DNA of 64,000 bases, from assembly GCF_019844075.1 (NCBI RefSeq), contig NZ_CP081964.1, forward strand, positions 1,798,001-1,862,000. Reading direction: 5' to 3'. The position numbers and the translations under genes were made by a program. Below the pieces are notes generated by a model that was not told where the DNA came from, did not search any database, and saw only the letters and a program-made list of their open reading frames with translations. Shown here in pieces: positions 40,881-50,128 of the stretch; position 1 is the stretch's first letter; every line of letters begins with the position of its first letter. Source of the DNA: Curtobacterium sp. TC1 (GTDB lineage: Bacteria > Actinomycetota > Actinomycetes > Actinomycetales > Microbacteriaceae).

Positions 40881-42154
40881 CGGGCGCAGGCGGCGACGCC
40901 GGCTTGATCCTCGGCGTGAACCTGCAGGGCTTCGGGCAGCGCCCCGCGGCCTGGCGGACCCAGGACGTCGAGCCCACCGACCTGCTCTCGGCGGCGTTCT
41001 GGGGCGACCTCGGGCGCATCGCCGAACGCGGCCTGCTCGACATGGTCTTCTTCGCCGACCACCCGGCGTTCGGCGACCCGAACGTCCGCGCGTACGGGTT
41101 GCTCGAGCCGTTCGTGGCGCTCGGGGCGATCGCCGACGCGACGAGTCACCTCGGGTTGGTCGGCACCGCGTCGACGACGTACAACGACCCGTTCGACGTC
41201 GCCGAGCGGCTGCTGTCGCTGGACACGGTGTCCGGCGGGCGCGTCGCCTGGAACGCCGTCACCACCTACGACCGCTCGGTGTCCGCGAACTTCGGCGTCG
41301 CGACGAACCCCGACCGGCCCGAGCGCTACGCCCGTGCGGGGGAGTTCGTGGACCTGGTGACGGCGCTCTGGCGGTCCGCCGCCACCGGGGTCCCCGTCGT
41401 GCACCACGGCGAGTTCCTGGACCTCGAGGGGGTGCTCCGGGTCCCGCCGTCGGCGCAGAGCCACCCGGTCGTGTTCCAGGCCGGGGGATCGCCCCACGGC
41501 CGCGACCTGGCGGCACGCGTCGCCGAGGGGGTCTTCGCCGTCGAGTTGACGCCGGAACCGGCGCGGCAGCACCGCCGCGCCGTCAAGGCCGCCGCCGAGA
41601 CGCACGGGCGGAGCGCGGCGGACGTCGCGATCGTGCCGGGGCTGTCGCTCGTGCTCGGCAGCACCGAGGCCGAGGCGCAGCGCCGGTTCGACGAACTCGA
41701 GGCCCTCGCGCCGGACGGCTACTCGCTCCGGGCGCTCGGGACCCACCTCGACGCCGACCTGTCGGGGCTCGACCCGGACGCGCCGATCCCGTCGGCGATC
41801 CTCGACCGCGAGGTCGACCCGGTCACCTACGGGCCCTCGCTCGGGTACCACGAGACCGTCGTGCGGTGGGTGCGCGCCAACAACACCTCGCTGCGGCACG
41901 TGCTGCGGGGCTTCGGTGGGTACGGCGCCCGGATCGTGGTCGGGACCCCGGAACAGGCCGCCGACACCATCGAGGACTGGTACCGCACCGGTGCCGCCGA
42001 CGGCTTCAACCTGATGATCGACGAGTTCCCGCGGGGCCTCGAGACCGTCGTGGACGAGCTCGTGCCGATCCTGCAGCGCCGCGGGGTGTTCCACCGGTCG
42101 TACGAGGACGTGACGTTGCGCGGGCGGTTCGCGAAGCGTGTCCGGGGGCTCTGA
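40877..42154 (+). CDS. NtaA/SnaA/DszA-type FMNH2-dependent monooxygenase
   Basis: A 425-residue full-length LLM enzyme. LILGVNLQGFGQRPAAWR start, LLDMVFFADHPAFGDPNVRA, LVGTASTTYNDPFDVAERLL, LDTVSGGRVAWNAVTTYDRS, PVVFQAGGSPHGRDLAARVA, and GTPEQAADTIEDWYRTGAAD near the C-terminus. The GTG start overlaps the stop of the shortened homologue. It is the last gene of the first sub-block of island two, followed by a 280-base gap of palindromes. Confidence 0.92.
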   Translation: MTGAGGDAGLILGVNLQGFGQRPAAWRTQDVEPTDLLSAAFWGDLGRIAERGLLDMVFFADHPAFGDPNVRAYGLLEPFVALGAIADATSHLGLVGTASTTYNDPFDVAERLLSLDTVSGGRVAWNAVTTYDRSVSANFGVATNPDRPERYARAGEFVDLVTALWRSAATGVPVVHHGEFLDLEGVLRVPPSAQSHPVVFQAGGSPHGRDLAARVAEGVFAVELTPEPARQHRRAVKAAAETHGRSAADVAIVPGLSLVLGSTEAEAQRRFDELEALAPDGYSLRALGTHLDADLSGLDPDAPIPSAILDREVDPVTYGPSLGYHETVVRWVRANNTSLRHVLRGFGGYGARIVVGTPEQAADTIEDWYRTGAADGFNLMIDEFPRGLETVVDELVPILQRRGVFHRSYEDVTLRGRFAKRVRGL

Positions 42155-42305
42155 CGTCGCACCGTGCGAGGACCGCGGAGCGGCCGCGCCTGCCGCACGG
42201 TGCGAGTGCGTTGATCCGGTGCGAGGTTGGTCGCACCGTGCGGGCTTGCAGCCGCTCACGGAGCGGGCAACCTCGCACCAACCGGCGGAGGCCGCACCGT
42301 GCGGA
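42155..42305. repeat. Intergenic element with four GCACCGTGC/GCACGGTGC words
   Basis: GCACCGTGC at 42159, 42233 and 42294 and GCACGGTGC at 42195 form several alternative hairpins. GGTGCGAGGTTG and CAACCTCGCACC form a second inverted pair spanning 42218-42280. It occupies the gap between two co-directional monooxygenase sub-operons and could act as terminator or attenuator. Confidence 0.7.
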
Positions 42306-42380
42306 CCGCGCGCCCCGCGCCCGCGTGACGCCGTGTGACGGCCGGCACCGCGGCCCGCGTCACACGGCGACACCGCCGGT

Positions 42381-42400
42381 CACGGTCCGCAACACCCGTC
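42381..42400 (+). promoter_or_regulatory. TCACGGnnCGCAAC element, copy 2
   Basis: TCACGGTCCGCAACACCCG lies about 35-55 bases upstream of the AhpD-like gene, where an activator or repressor could act. It matches the copy at 39963. Confidence 0.35.
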
Positions 42401-42434
42401 GCCTCGGGGCCGCGACCGCCCTAGCGTCGCCGAC

Positions 42435-42851
42435 ATGACCGACTACCTCGACCGCGAGCAGGACAAGACCTTCACGAAGGTCTACAAGCAGCAGACCCCG
42501 GACATCCTCAAGGCCTTCGTCCAGTTCGACGAGTCGGTGTTCCAGTCCGAGGGCCGCGCGATCCCGCTGAAGTACCGGGAGCTCATCGCCCTCGCCGTCG
42601 GCATCACCACGCAGTGCGTCTACTGCATCGACGGCCACAGCCAGCGCGCGGTGACGGCCGGTGCGACCGAGGCCGAGCTCGCCGAGGCCGCCTGGGTCGC
42701 CACCGCGATCCGCGCCGGTGGCGGCTTCGCGCACGGCCGACTCGGCTTCAAGTTCGGCGCCGACGCGACCCCCGCCGACGCGTCCCCGGCCCACGCGACC
42801 CCCGCCGACGCGGCACCGGCCGCCGCCGACCACGCCGCGCACACCCACTAG
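42435..42851 (+). CDS. Carboxymuconolactone decarboxylase/AhpD-like protein
   Basis: A 138-residue AhpD-fold protein. The redox motif CVYCIDGHSQRAV (about residues 61-73) has the CxxC plus His typical of alkylhydroperoxidase-like members; LKYRELIALAVGITTQ precedes it. The C-terminal tail (about 110-138) is made of repeated ATPADAS/ATPADAA units ending in DHAAHTH, possibly metal-binding or disordered. It is the first gene of a nine-gene operon and probably removes peroxide formed by uncoupled flavin monooxygenases, or protects thiols. Confidence 0.9.
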   Translation: MTDYLDREQDKTFTKVYKQQTPDILKAFVQFDESVFQSEGRAIPLKYRELIALAVGITTQCVYCIDGHSQRAVTAGATEAELAEAAWVATAIRAGGGFAHGRLGFKFGADATPADASPAHATPADAAPAAADHAAHTH

Positions 42852-42861
42852 GAGGACTGCC

Positions 42862-44076
42862 ATGCCCGACCGCACCACCCTCGTCACCGCGCTGCAGGGC
42901 GCCGGCTGGCACCCCGCCGCCTGGCGCGTCGCCGGCCCGGTCGCGCAGCGCCTCACCAGTCTCCGGCACTGGCGCGACGTCGTCGTGGAGCAGGACCGCC
43001 TCGGCGTCGACGCCGTCACGATCGAGGACTCCTTCACCGCCGGTCCGGCGGACGCGGCGGGCGACCTCGACACCACGACCGTCGTCGGACGACTCGACGC
43101 CCTCCTCGTCGCGAACGCGGTCGCCCCCGCGACCCGCGCCGTCGGTCTGGTGCCGACCGTCTCGGTGACGCACACCGAACCGTTCCACGTGGCCACGGGC
43201 CTCCAGACCCTCGACCACGTCTCGCTCGGGCGAGCCGGCTGGCGGATCCAGGTGAGCCCGACGACCCGCGAGGCGGCCCTGTTCGGCCGTCGACCCGGCG
43301 GCGACGACGCGGCCACGCTGTTCGACGAAGCCCGCGAGGCGGCGGAGGTCGTCTCGCGCCTCTGGGACAGCTGGGACGACGACGCGATCATCCGCGACGT
43401 CACCACCGGCCGCTTCATCGACCGCGACCGGATCCACAACGCCGAGTACGCGGGCCGCCACCTGTCCGTCCACGGCGCGTCGATCGTGCCGCGGTCGCCG
43501 CAGGGGCGGCCGCCGGTCTTCGCCCTGGCCCACCGCGCCGACGCTGCGGCGTTCGCCGTGGACGCTGCGGATGTCGTGCTGGTCACGCCCGGCTTCGACG
43601 GACGGGAGGCGCGGGACCTGCTGGACGAGGTCCGTCACCTCGAGCAGGCGGCCGGGTCTGACGTCCGTCGTTCGGTCCTCGCCGACCTCGCGGTGCTGAT
43701 CGGGTCCTCGTCCGCTGCCGCGGCCGACGAGCTCGCCGCGCTCGACGGCACTGCCGGGAGCGCGTACGCGGCGGCGTCGGACACGTCCGTGCTCGCGACG
43801 ACGGTGCCCGAACTGGTGTCGCTGATCGGCGACCTGCGGAGCCTCGGCTTCGCCGGCGTCCGGCTCCGCCCCCTGCGCATCCCGCTCGACAGCACCGCCA
43901 TCGCGCGGCAGCTCGTCCCCGCCCTCGTCACCGCCGGGCTCCGCGCCGACGTGGCGTCCCGTCCCACCGCCGACCTGCGCACGCGGCTCGGCGTCGCCCC
44001 GGCGGTCAGCCGGTACGCGCGTCCTTCCGTCACCGGTGCTGGTGTCGGTTCCGTCTCCTCGGGGGTCTCAGCATGA
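42862..44076 (+). CDS. LLM-type flavin monooxygenase
   Basis: A 404-residue LLM enzyme of the NtaA-like branch, more divergent than its neighbours. HPAAWRVAGPVAQRLTSLRH near the start, EQDRLGVDAVTIEDSFTAGP, GLVPTVSVTHTEPFHVATGL, LDHVSLGRAGWRIQVSPTTR, LWDSWDDDAIIRDVTTG and the SPQGRPPVF segment are recognisable. An AGGAGG ribosome-binding site precedes the ATG at 42862. Its stop overlaps the next start by ATGA. Confidence 0.88.
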   Translation: MPDRTTLVTALQGAGWHPAAWRVAGPVAQRLTSLRHWRDVVVEQDRLGVDAVTIEDSFTAGPADAAGDLDTTTVVGRLDALLVANAVAPATRAVGLVPTVSVTHTEPFHVATGLQTLDHVSLGRAGWRIQVSPTTREAALFGRRPGGDDAATLFDEAREAAEVVSRLWDSWDDDAIIRDVTTGRFIDRDRIHNAEYAGRHLSVHGASIVPRSPQGRPPVFALAHRADAAAFAVDAADVVLVTPGFDGREARDLLDEVRHLEQAAGSDVRRSVLADLAVLIGSSSAAAADELAALDGTAGSAYAAASDTSVLATTVPELVSLIGDLRSLGFAGVRLRPLRIPLDSTAIARQLVPALVTAGLRADVASRPTADLRTRLGVAPAVSRYARPSVTGAGVGSVSSGVSA

Positions 44077-45509
44077 GCAGCAAGCGTCAGGTCCACCTCG
44101 CCGCCCACTTCCCGGGCGTCAACAACACCACGATCTGGAGCGACGACCGCGCCGAGAGCCAGATCGCGTTCTCGTCGTTCGAGCACTTCGCCCGCAACGC
44201 CGAGCGCGGGTTCTTCGACTTCCTGTTCCTCGCCGAGGGCCTGCGGCTCCGCGAGCAGAAGGGCCGCGTCCACGACCTCGACGTCGTCGGGCGTCCGAAC
44301 ACCCTCGCGGTCCTGGCCGCCCTGGCTGGGGTCACCGACCACATCGGTCTGGTCGGCACCCTGCAGACGACGTTCAACGAGCCCGTGGAGCTCGCGAAGC
44401 AGCTCGCCACGCTCGACCACCTGACCGACGGTCGTGCCGGGTGGAACGTCGTGACGAGCTCGGACGCGTTCCACGGTGCGAACTTCCGCCGCGGCGGGTT
44501 CCTCGACCACGCCGACCGGTACACGCGCGCTGCCGAGTTCATCGCGCTGTCCCGCGAACTCTGGGACTCGTGGCAGGCCGACGCCGTCGTCGCGGACACC
44601 GCCGCGGGCAGCGCGCTCGCGGACGGCGTGTTCGCCGACCGGTCCCGCATCCGCGACGTCGACCACCACGGCCCGCAGTTCGACGTCACCGGCACGTTCC
44701 CGGTGCCCCGCAGTCCGCAGCGGCACCCGGTGATCGTGCAGGCCGGTGACTCCGACGAGGGGCGCGACCTCGCCGCCGCGAACGCCGAGGTGATCTTCTC
44801 GCTGCACACCGAGTTCGACGACGCGCAGGCGTTCTACCGCGACGTCACCGAGCGGCTCGAGCGGGTCGGACGGTCGAAGGACGAGCTGCAGATCCTGCCC
44901 GGTGCGACCTTCGTGATCGGCTCCTCGGCGGAGGACGCCGAGGAGCGGTCGAACGCCATCCGTCGCGCCCAGGTCAGCCCGGCCACGGCGATCGCGTTCC
45001 TCGAGCAGGTCTGGAACCGCGACCTGTCCTCGTACGACGTCGACGGCCCGCTGCCGACGATCGAGCCCGACTACGAGGGCGCCGCGATCACCCGCGGGCG
45101 CGCACGGCACACCCGCGACGTCCCCGCCCTGGTGCGGTCGTGGCGGGACCTGGCCGAGGCCGAGCACCTGTCGATCCGCGACCTCGTCATCCGCGCCTCG
45201 ACCCGCGGCGGGTTCGTCGGGACGGCGTCGCACATCGCCGCCGAGATCGACCGGTACGTGCAGGAGCGCGCCACCGACGGGTTCGTCGTCGTGCCGCACA
45301 CCAACCCGTACGGCCTCGACGAGTTCGTCGACACGGTCGTCCCGCTGCTGCAGGAGCGCGGCGTCTACCGGCAGTCCTACGACGAGGGCGCGACCCTCCG
45401 GCAGACGCTCGACCTGCCCGGCACGATCCGCGACCGATCGGCCGCCGCACGCACGGCCGCTGCGGCGGCGCCGGCGCGTGCGGCAGCGTCCGCCGGGGTG
45501 CTCGCGTGA
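44073..45509 (+). CDS. NtaA/SnaA/DszA-type FMNH2-dependent monooxygenase
   Basis: A 478-residue full-length NtaA-type enzyme. HLAAHFPGVNNTTIWSDDRA start, FFDFLFLAEGLRLREQKGRV, GLVGTLQTTFNEPVELAKQL, LDHLTDGRAGWNVVTSSDAF, GANFRRGGFLDHADRYTRAA, FVVVPHTNPYGLDEFVDTVV near the end. Overlaps neighbours by four bases. The closest parallel in the first island is the 9057/10424 pair. Confidence 0.92.
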   Translation: MSSKRQVHLAAHFPGVNNTTIWSDDRAESQIAFSSFEHFARNAERGFFDFLFLAEGLRLREQKGRVHDLDVVGRPNTLAVLAALAGVTDHIGLVGTLQTTFNEPVELAKQLATLDHLTDGRAGWNVVTSSDAFHGANFRRGGFLDHADRYTRAAEFIALSRELWDSWQADAVVADTAAGSALADGVFADRSRIRDVDHHGPQFDVTGTFPVPRSPQRHPVIVQAGDSDEGRDLAAANAEVIFSLHTEFDDAQAFYRDVTERLERVGRSKDELQILPGATFVIGSSAEDAEERSNAIRRAQVSPATAIAFLEQVWNRDLSSYDVDGPLPTIEPDYEGAAITRGRARHTRDVPALVRSWRDLAEAEHLSIRDLVIRASTRGGFVGTASHIAAEIDRYVQERATDGFVVVPHTNPYGLDEFVDTVVPLLQERGVYRQSYDEGATLRQTLDLPGTIRDRSAAARTAAAAAPARAAASAGVLA

Positions 45510-46528
45510 CGATCTCCAGCCTCGCGATCCTCGTCCCCGGCAACTTCGAGGACAACGCCCCCGTCGACGGTCTCGAGGCCACCCTCGACCTCTTCGCCAC
45601 GGCCGAGCGGCTCGGCGTCGACGGCGCCTGGGTCCGGCACCGGCACCTCGAGCACGGCATCGGCTCGGCCGCGGTCTTCCTGGCGGCGGCGTCGCAGCGC
45701 ACCACGTCCATCGAGCTCGGCGTTGCCGTCGTGCCGATCGGGTGGGAGAGTCCCTTCCGCCTGGCCGAGGACTTCTCGCTCGCCGACGTCCTGGCGCACG
45801 GTCGGCTGCAGGTCGGGCTGTCCACCGGGTCGCCGCACGCCGAGATCCTCGGCGACCTGGTGTTCGACGGCGACTGGCGCGCGTTCGACCGCGGGTACGG
45901 GCGGGTGTCCCGGTTCGTGGAGAACCTGCGCGGCGCGTTCCTCGGCGCGGACGACACCGTCATCCAGAGCCCCGGGAACGTCCAACGACCCCGGTTGCAG
46001 CCGTACGCGCCGGGTCTGGTCGACCGGGTCTGGTACGGCGGCGGGTCGCTCCGGTCGGCCTCCTTCGCCGGCAGTTCCGGCCTCAACCTGCTGCTCGGCA
46101 ACCTCACCTCGGGCGAGGGTACCGACGACTACGGCACCGCCCAGCGGAACCAGCTCGCGGCGTACCACGCCGCGCTGCCGACCGGCCGCATGCCCCGCGT
46201 GGCCTGGGGCCGGTGCGTCGTCCCGACCGACTCGGCCGACCGGGTCTCGCGCGAACGGTACCGCACCTGGCACGAGTCCCGTCTCGCACGGCAGACCGCG
46301 CCCCAGGGACCGCGGCGGACCCTGTTCTCCGCCGACCTGGTGGGTCCCGCCGAGCAGATCGTCGAGCAGCTCGCGCACGACGCCACGTTGGCCGAGGTCG
46401 ACGAGTTCCGGATCGAGCTGCCCTACGAGTTCGCCGGTGACGAGTACGAGCAGATCGTCTCGGACGTCGTGGCGAAGGTCGCACCGGCGCTCGGGTGGTC
46501 GCCCGCCCGGACGGCGGTGGCGGCATGA
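45506..46528 (+). CDS. LLM class flavin-dependent monooxygenase (short type)
   Basis: A 340-residue LLM enzyme, paralogue of the first enzyme of island one (8020): ATAERLGVDGAWVRHRHLEH matches AAERLGYDGAWVRQFHFRH. Later segments are RTTSIELGVAVVPIGWESPF and RLQVGLSTGSPHAEILGDLV. The C-terminus LPYEFAGDEYEQIVSDVVAK follows the family. GTG start overlaps the previous stop; the next gene (permease) overlaps by ATGA. Confidence 0.9.
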   Translation: MTISSLAILVPGNFEDNAPVDGLEATLDLFATAERLGVDGAWVRHRHLEHGIGSAAVFLAAASQRTTSIELGVAVVPIGWESPFRLAEDFSLADVLAHGRLQVGLSTGSPHAEILGDLVFDGDWRAFDRGYGRVSRFVENLRGAFLGADDTVIQSPGNVQRPRLQPYAPGLVDRVWYGGGSLRSASFAGSSGLNLLLGNLTSGEGTDDYGTAQRNQLAAYHAALPTGRMPRVAWGRCVVPTDSADRVSRERYRTWHESRLARQTAPQGPRRTLFSADLVGPAEQIVEQLAHDATLAEVDEFRIELPYEFAGDEYEQIVSDVVAKVAPALGWSPARTAVAA

Positions 46529-47583
46529 CCCGCTACGTCTTCTCCCGCATCGGCCAGGCCGTGCTCGTGCTCTGGGCGGCGTGGACGATCTCGTTCTTCG
46601 TCCTGTACGTGCTGCCGAGCGACCCGGCCCGGATCATGGTCGGTCCGGACGCCACCGACGTGACGGCGGCGCAGCTCGACGCGCTCCGGCACCAGTACGG
46701 CCTCGACCAGCCGGTGCTCGTGCAGTACGTCCAGCACCTCGGCGCCCTGCTCACCGGCGACCTCGGCCGCTCGATCGGCGTCGGTCGACCGGTCGCCGAC
46801 GTCATCGGCGAAGCGATCGCGCCGACCGCCCAGATCGCGGTCGCCGGCCTCGTGCTCGCGATCGTGTCCGGCGGCGGGATCGCGGTCCTGGCGACGTGGA
46901 CCCGGAACCGGGCCCTCGGCCAGTTCCTGCTCCAGCTGCCCCCGATCGGCGTCGCGATCCCCGGGTTCTGGTTCGCGCTGCTGCTGGTGCAGTGGTTCTC
47001 GTTCGGGCTGCACGTCTTCCCGGCGTTCGGTGGCGAAGGGCCGGCGTCGGTCGTGCTGCCGGCGATCACCCTGGCGCTGCCGACCGGTGCCACGATCGCC
47101 CAGCTGCTGTCGAAGTCCCTCGTCCAGACCCTCCGTGAGCCGTACGTGGACACCGCGTACGCCAAGGGTGCCGGGCGGTGGCGCGTCCAGCTCCGGCACG
47201 CGCTCAAGAACGCTGCGCTGCCCGCACTCACCGTGACGGGACTCATCGTCGGACAGCTGTTCTCCGGAACCGTCGTCACCGAGACGGTGTTCTCCCGTCC
47301 TGGCCTCGGCCGGGTCACCGCCACCGCCGTGCAGCAGCAGGACAGCCCCGTCGTGCAGGGCATCGTGCTGCTCGCCGCCGCGGTCTTCGTCGTCGTGAAC
47401 CTGGTCGTCGACCTCGTGTACCCGCTGCTCGACCCGCGCGTCGTGGTCGCCGGCAGCCGTCGGAAGCTCCGCGACCAGGACGGTGCGACACCGGGTGCGA
47501 CGTCCGGCACCACCCCGTCCGGCACCACCCCGTCCGGCACCACCCCGTCCAGCGCCACCGAACCGAAGGCGGTCCCCGCATGA
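46525..47583 (+). CDS. ABC transporter permease, DppB/OppB type
   Basis: A 352-residue OppB-type permease. RIGQAVLVLWAAWTISFFVL first helix, YVLPSDPARIMVGPDATDVT, EAA loop VDTAYAKGAGRWRVQLRHAL, ending in VYPLLDPRVV. The C-terminal tail contains three exact 15-bp repeats (47503-47547) encoding SGTTP, an unusual Thr/Pro linker. It overlaps both neighbours. Works with the DppC-type permease that follows. Confidence 0.93.
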   Translation: MTRYVFSRIGQAVLVLWAAWTISFFVLYVLPSDPARIMVGPDATDVTAAQLDALRHQYGLDQPVLVQYVQHLGALLTGDLGRSIGVGRPVADVIGEAIAPTAQIAVAGLVLAIVSGGGIAVLATWTRNRALGQFLLQLPPIGVAIPGFWFALLLVQWFSFGLHVFPAFGGEGPASVVLPAITLALPTGATIAQLLSKSLVQTLREPYVDTAYAKGAGRWRVQLRHALKNAALPALTVTGLIVGQLFSGTVVTETVFSRPGLGRVTATAVQQQDSPVVQGIVLLAAAVFVVVNLVVDLVYPLLDPRVVVAGSRRKLRDQDGATPGATSGTTPSGTTPSGTTPSSATEPKAVPA

Positions 47584-48473
47584 CCGAGACCACGCAGCTC
47601 GCCATCGGGCGCCCCGCGTCGCTCGCCACCGACCGCCTCCCCGGCGGCACCACGACAGCGCTCCGTGCGCTCGTCGCCCGTCCGACGCTCACCGTCGCCC
47701 TCGTCTGGCTCGCCCTCGTCGTCCTCGCCGCGCTCCTGCCCGGAACGCTCACCCACCACGACCCGCTCGCCGCCGACCCGGCTGCCAAGCTCACCGCTCC
47801 CGACGCCGCGCACTGGTTCGGCACCGACCAGCTCGGCCGTGACCTGTACGCCCGCGTCGTGCACGGCACCGCGCTCACACTGCAGGCCGCGGTCCTCGCG
47901 ATCGTCATCGGGCTGGTCGGCGGCTCGCTCGTCGGGCTCGTCGCCGGTTTCGTCGGCGGGGTCGTCGACGCCGTGCTCATGCGCGTCGCCGACGTCCTGC
48001 TCGCGATCCCGAGCCTGCTGCTCTCGCTGACGATCGTCACCGTGCTCGGCTTCGGCACCGTGAACGTCGCGGTGGCGGTCGGCGTCGCGAGCATCGCCAC
48101 GATCGCCCGCATCATGCGCTCCGAGGTCGTCCGGGTCCGCACCGCGCCGTACGTCGAGGCGGCGAGCGCGAACGGCAACCGCTGGTGGCGCGTGCTGGCC
48201 GTGCACGTGCTGCCCAACGCGGCCGGTCCCGTCCTGGTGCTCGCCGCCCTCGAGTTCGGCACCGCGATCCTCGCCGTCTCCAGCCTGAGCTTCCTCGGCT
48301 ACGGCGCGCAGCCGCCGCGGCCCGAGTGGGGTTCCCTCGTCGCCACCGGGCGCGACTACATCGCGTCCTCGTGGTGGCTCACGACCATCCCCGGCCTCGT
48401 GATCGCCGTCACGGTGCTCGCCGGCAACCGCGTCGCCCGCGCGCTCGACACCGAGCGGAGGGCCGTCCGATGA
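47580..48473 (+). CDS. ABC transporter permease, DppC/OppC type
   Basis: A 297-residue OppC-type permease. The periplasmic motif HWFGTDQLGRDLYARVVHG lies about residues 78-96. Other features are LLAIPSLLLSLTIVTVLGFG, the EAA loop YVEAASANGNRWWRVLAVHV and the closing SLSFLGYGAQPPRPEWGSLV. ATGA overlaps on both sides. Confidence 0.93.
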   Translation: MTETTQLAIGRPASLATDRLPGGTTTALRALVARPTLTVALVWLALVVLAALLPGTLTHHDPLAADPAAKLTAPDAAHWFGTDQLGRDLYARVVHGTALTLQAAVLAIVIGLVGGSLVGLVAGFVGGVVDAVLMRVADVLLAIPSLLLSLTIVTVLGFGTVNVAVAVGVASIATIARIMRSEVVRVRTAPYVEAASANGNRWWRVLAVHVLPNAAGPVLVLAALEFGTAILAVSSLSFLGYGAQPPRPEWGSLVATGRDYIASSWWLTTIPGLVIAVTVLAGNRVARALDTERRAVR

Positions 48474-50128
48474 GCCTGCTCAGCATCCAGGACCTGACCG
48501 TCACCTACGGCCGGGGGAGCAGTGCGCGCACCGCGCTCCACGGCGTCTCGCTCGAGGTCGGCCGCGGCGAGCGCGTCGCCATCGTCGGTGAGTCCGGTTC
48601 GGGCAAGTCGACGACGGCGCACGCGGTCCTCCGGCTCCTGCCCGCAGCGGCGGACCTGACGGGAGGCACGGTGCGGCTCTCCGGGGCGGCCGACGGATCC
48701 GGGGACCTCGACCTGGTCACCGCGACCGACCGCCAGGTGCGGTCCGTGCGCGGCGTCCGGATCGGCTTCGTGCCGCAGGACCCGACGGTGTCGCTGAACC
48801 CCGTGACGCGGATCGGCACCCAGGTCGCCGAGGTGCTCCGGATCCACGGGCTCGCCACCGGTGCCGAGGCTCGGGAACGCGCCGTCGAGGAGCTCCGCCG
48901 TGCCGGCATCGACCGACCCGAACTCCGCGCGCGGCAGTACCCGCACGAGCTGTCCGGCGGGATGCGGCAGCGGGTGCTCATCGCGATCGCCCTGATCGGC
49001 GACCCGGAGCTGCTCGTCGCGGACGAACCGACGAGCGCGCTCGACGTCACGGTCCAGCGGACGATCCTCGACCACCTGGACCGGCTCGTCGCCGAACGGG
49101 GCACGAGCGTGCTGTTCATCACGCACGACCTCGGGGTCGCCGCCGACCGGGCCGACCGCATCGTCGTGATGTCCGAGGGGCGCATCATCGAGCAGGGCAC
49201 CCCGGCCGAGGTGCTCGGCGCACCCCGTGAGGCGTACACGCGCGCACTGATCGCAGCGGCGCCCAGTCTCGACGACGTGACCGTGTCCGTCGGACTCCGC
49301 ACGGGCCTCCCGGCAGACGGCGACCCACTCGTCGTCGCGACCGGACTGCGGAAGTCCTTCGACCGCGTGACCGCCGTCGACGGGGTGGACGTGACCGTCC
49401 CGCGGGGCCGCACCCTGGCGCTGGTGGGGGAGTCCGGTTCGGGCAAGTCGACCACCGCGCGCCTCGTGCTCGGGCTCGAACGCCCGGACGCCGGCCGCGT
49501 GCGGTTCTACGGTGCCGACGTGGGCGGAGCCCGCGGTGCCGACGTGGGCGGAGCCCGCGGTGCGGCGCTGCGGGCGTACCGGCGGCAGGCGCAGATCGTG
49601 CAGCAGAACCCGTACGCGGCGCTGCACCCGCGGCTGTCGGTGGGTGCGGTGATCGCGGACCCGCTCGCGGCCTTCGGCATCGGCACCCGGCGGTCCCGCG
49701 CGGTACGGGCGGCGGAGCTGCTCGACCTCGTCGCGCTGCCGTCGTCCGTGCTCGGTCGTCGACCGGCAGAGCTGTCCGGCGGACAGCGGCAGCGTGTGGC
49801 GATCGCCCGCGCGCTCGCACTCGACCCGTCGTTCATCGTCCTCGACGAACCCGTCTCCGCACTCGACGTGTCCGTCCAGGCGCAGATCCTCGACCTGCTC
49901 GCGGAGCTGCAGTCGACGCTCGGCGTCTCCTACCTGTTCATCTCGCACGACCTCGCCGTCGTCCGTCGCATCGCGCACGAGGTGTCCGTCCTGCGGGGCG
50001 GCCGCGTCGTGGAGCACGGCGACGTGGCACAGGTGCTGCACGACCCGCAGCACGAGTACACGCGCGCACTGCTCGACGCGATCCCGGGACGATCCCGGCG
50101 CGTCCCCACCACCGAAGGAGTCTCATGA
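48470..50128 (+). CDS. Fused double ATPase of the oligopeptide-type ABC transporter
   Basis: A 552-residue DppD-DppF fusion. Domain 1: Walker A GESGSGKST about 41-49, signature LSGGMRQR, Walker B LLVADEPTSALD, FITHDLGVAADRA. Domain 2: Walker A GESGSGKST about 321-329, signature LSGGQRQR, Walker B FIVLDEPVSALD, FISHDLAVV. Domain 2 has a perfect 24-bp tandem duplication (49511-49558) encoding GADVGGAR twice, between Walker A and the Q-loop. Overlaps neighbours. Confidence 0.94.
   Translation: MSLLSIQDLTVTYGRGSSARTALHGVSLEVGRGERVAIVGESGSGKSTTAHAVLRLLPAAADLTGGTVRLSGAADGSGDLDLVTATDRQVRSVRGVRIGFVPQDPTVSLNPVTRIGTQVAEVLRIHGLATGAEARERAVEELRRAGIDRPELRARQYPHELSGGMRQRVLIAIALIGDPELLVADEPTSALDVTVQRTILDHLDRLVAERGTSVLFITHDLGVAADRADRIVVMSEGRIIEQGTPAEVLGAPREAYTRALIAAAPSLDDVTVSVGLRTGLPADGDPLVVATGLRKSFDRVTAVDGVDVTVPRGRTLALVGESGSGKSTTARLVLGLERPDAGRVRFYGADVGGARGADVGGARGAALRAYRRQAQIVQQNPYAALHPRLSVGAVIADPLAAFGIGTRRSRAVRAAELLDLVALPSSVLGRRPAELSGGQRQRVAIARALALDPSFIVLDEPVSALDVSVQAQILDLLAELQSTLGVSYLFISHDLAVVRRIAHEVSVLRGGRVVEHGDVAQVLHDPQHEYTRALLDAIPGRSRRVPTTEGVS

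Noticed and set aside
48658..48677. ACGGGAGGCACGGTGCGG inside the ATPase gene, matching the terminator word at 2090
   Set aside because: Only one arm is present, without the complementary arm, and it lies within a conserved ATPase coding region; probably chance in GC-rich DNA. The same applies to the word at about 43598.
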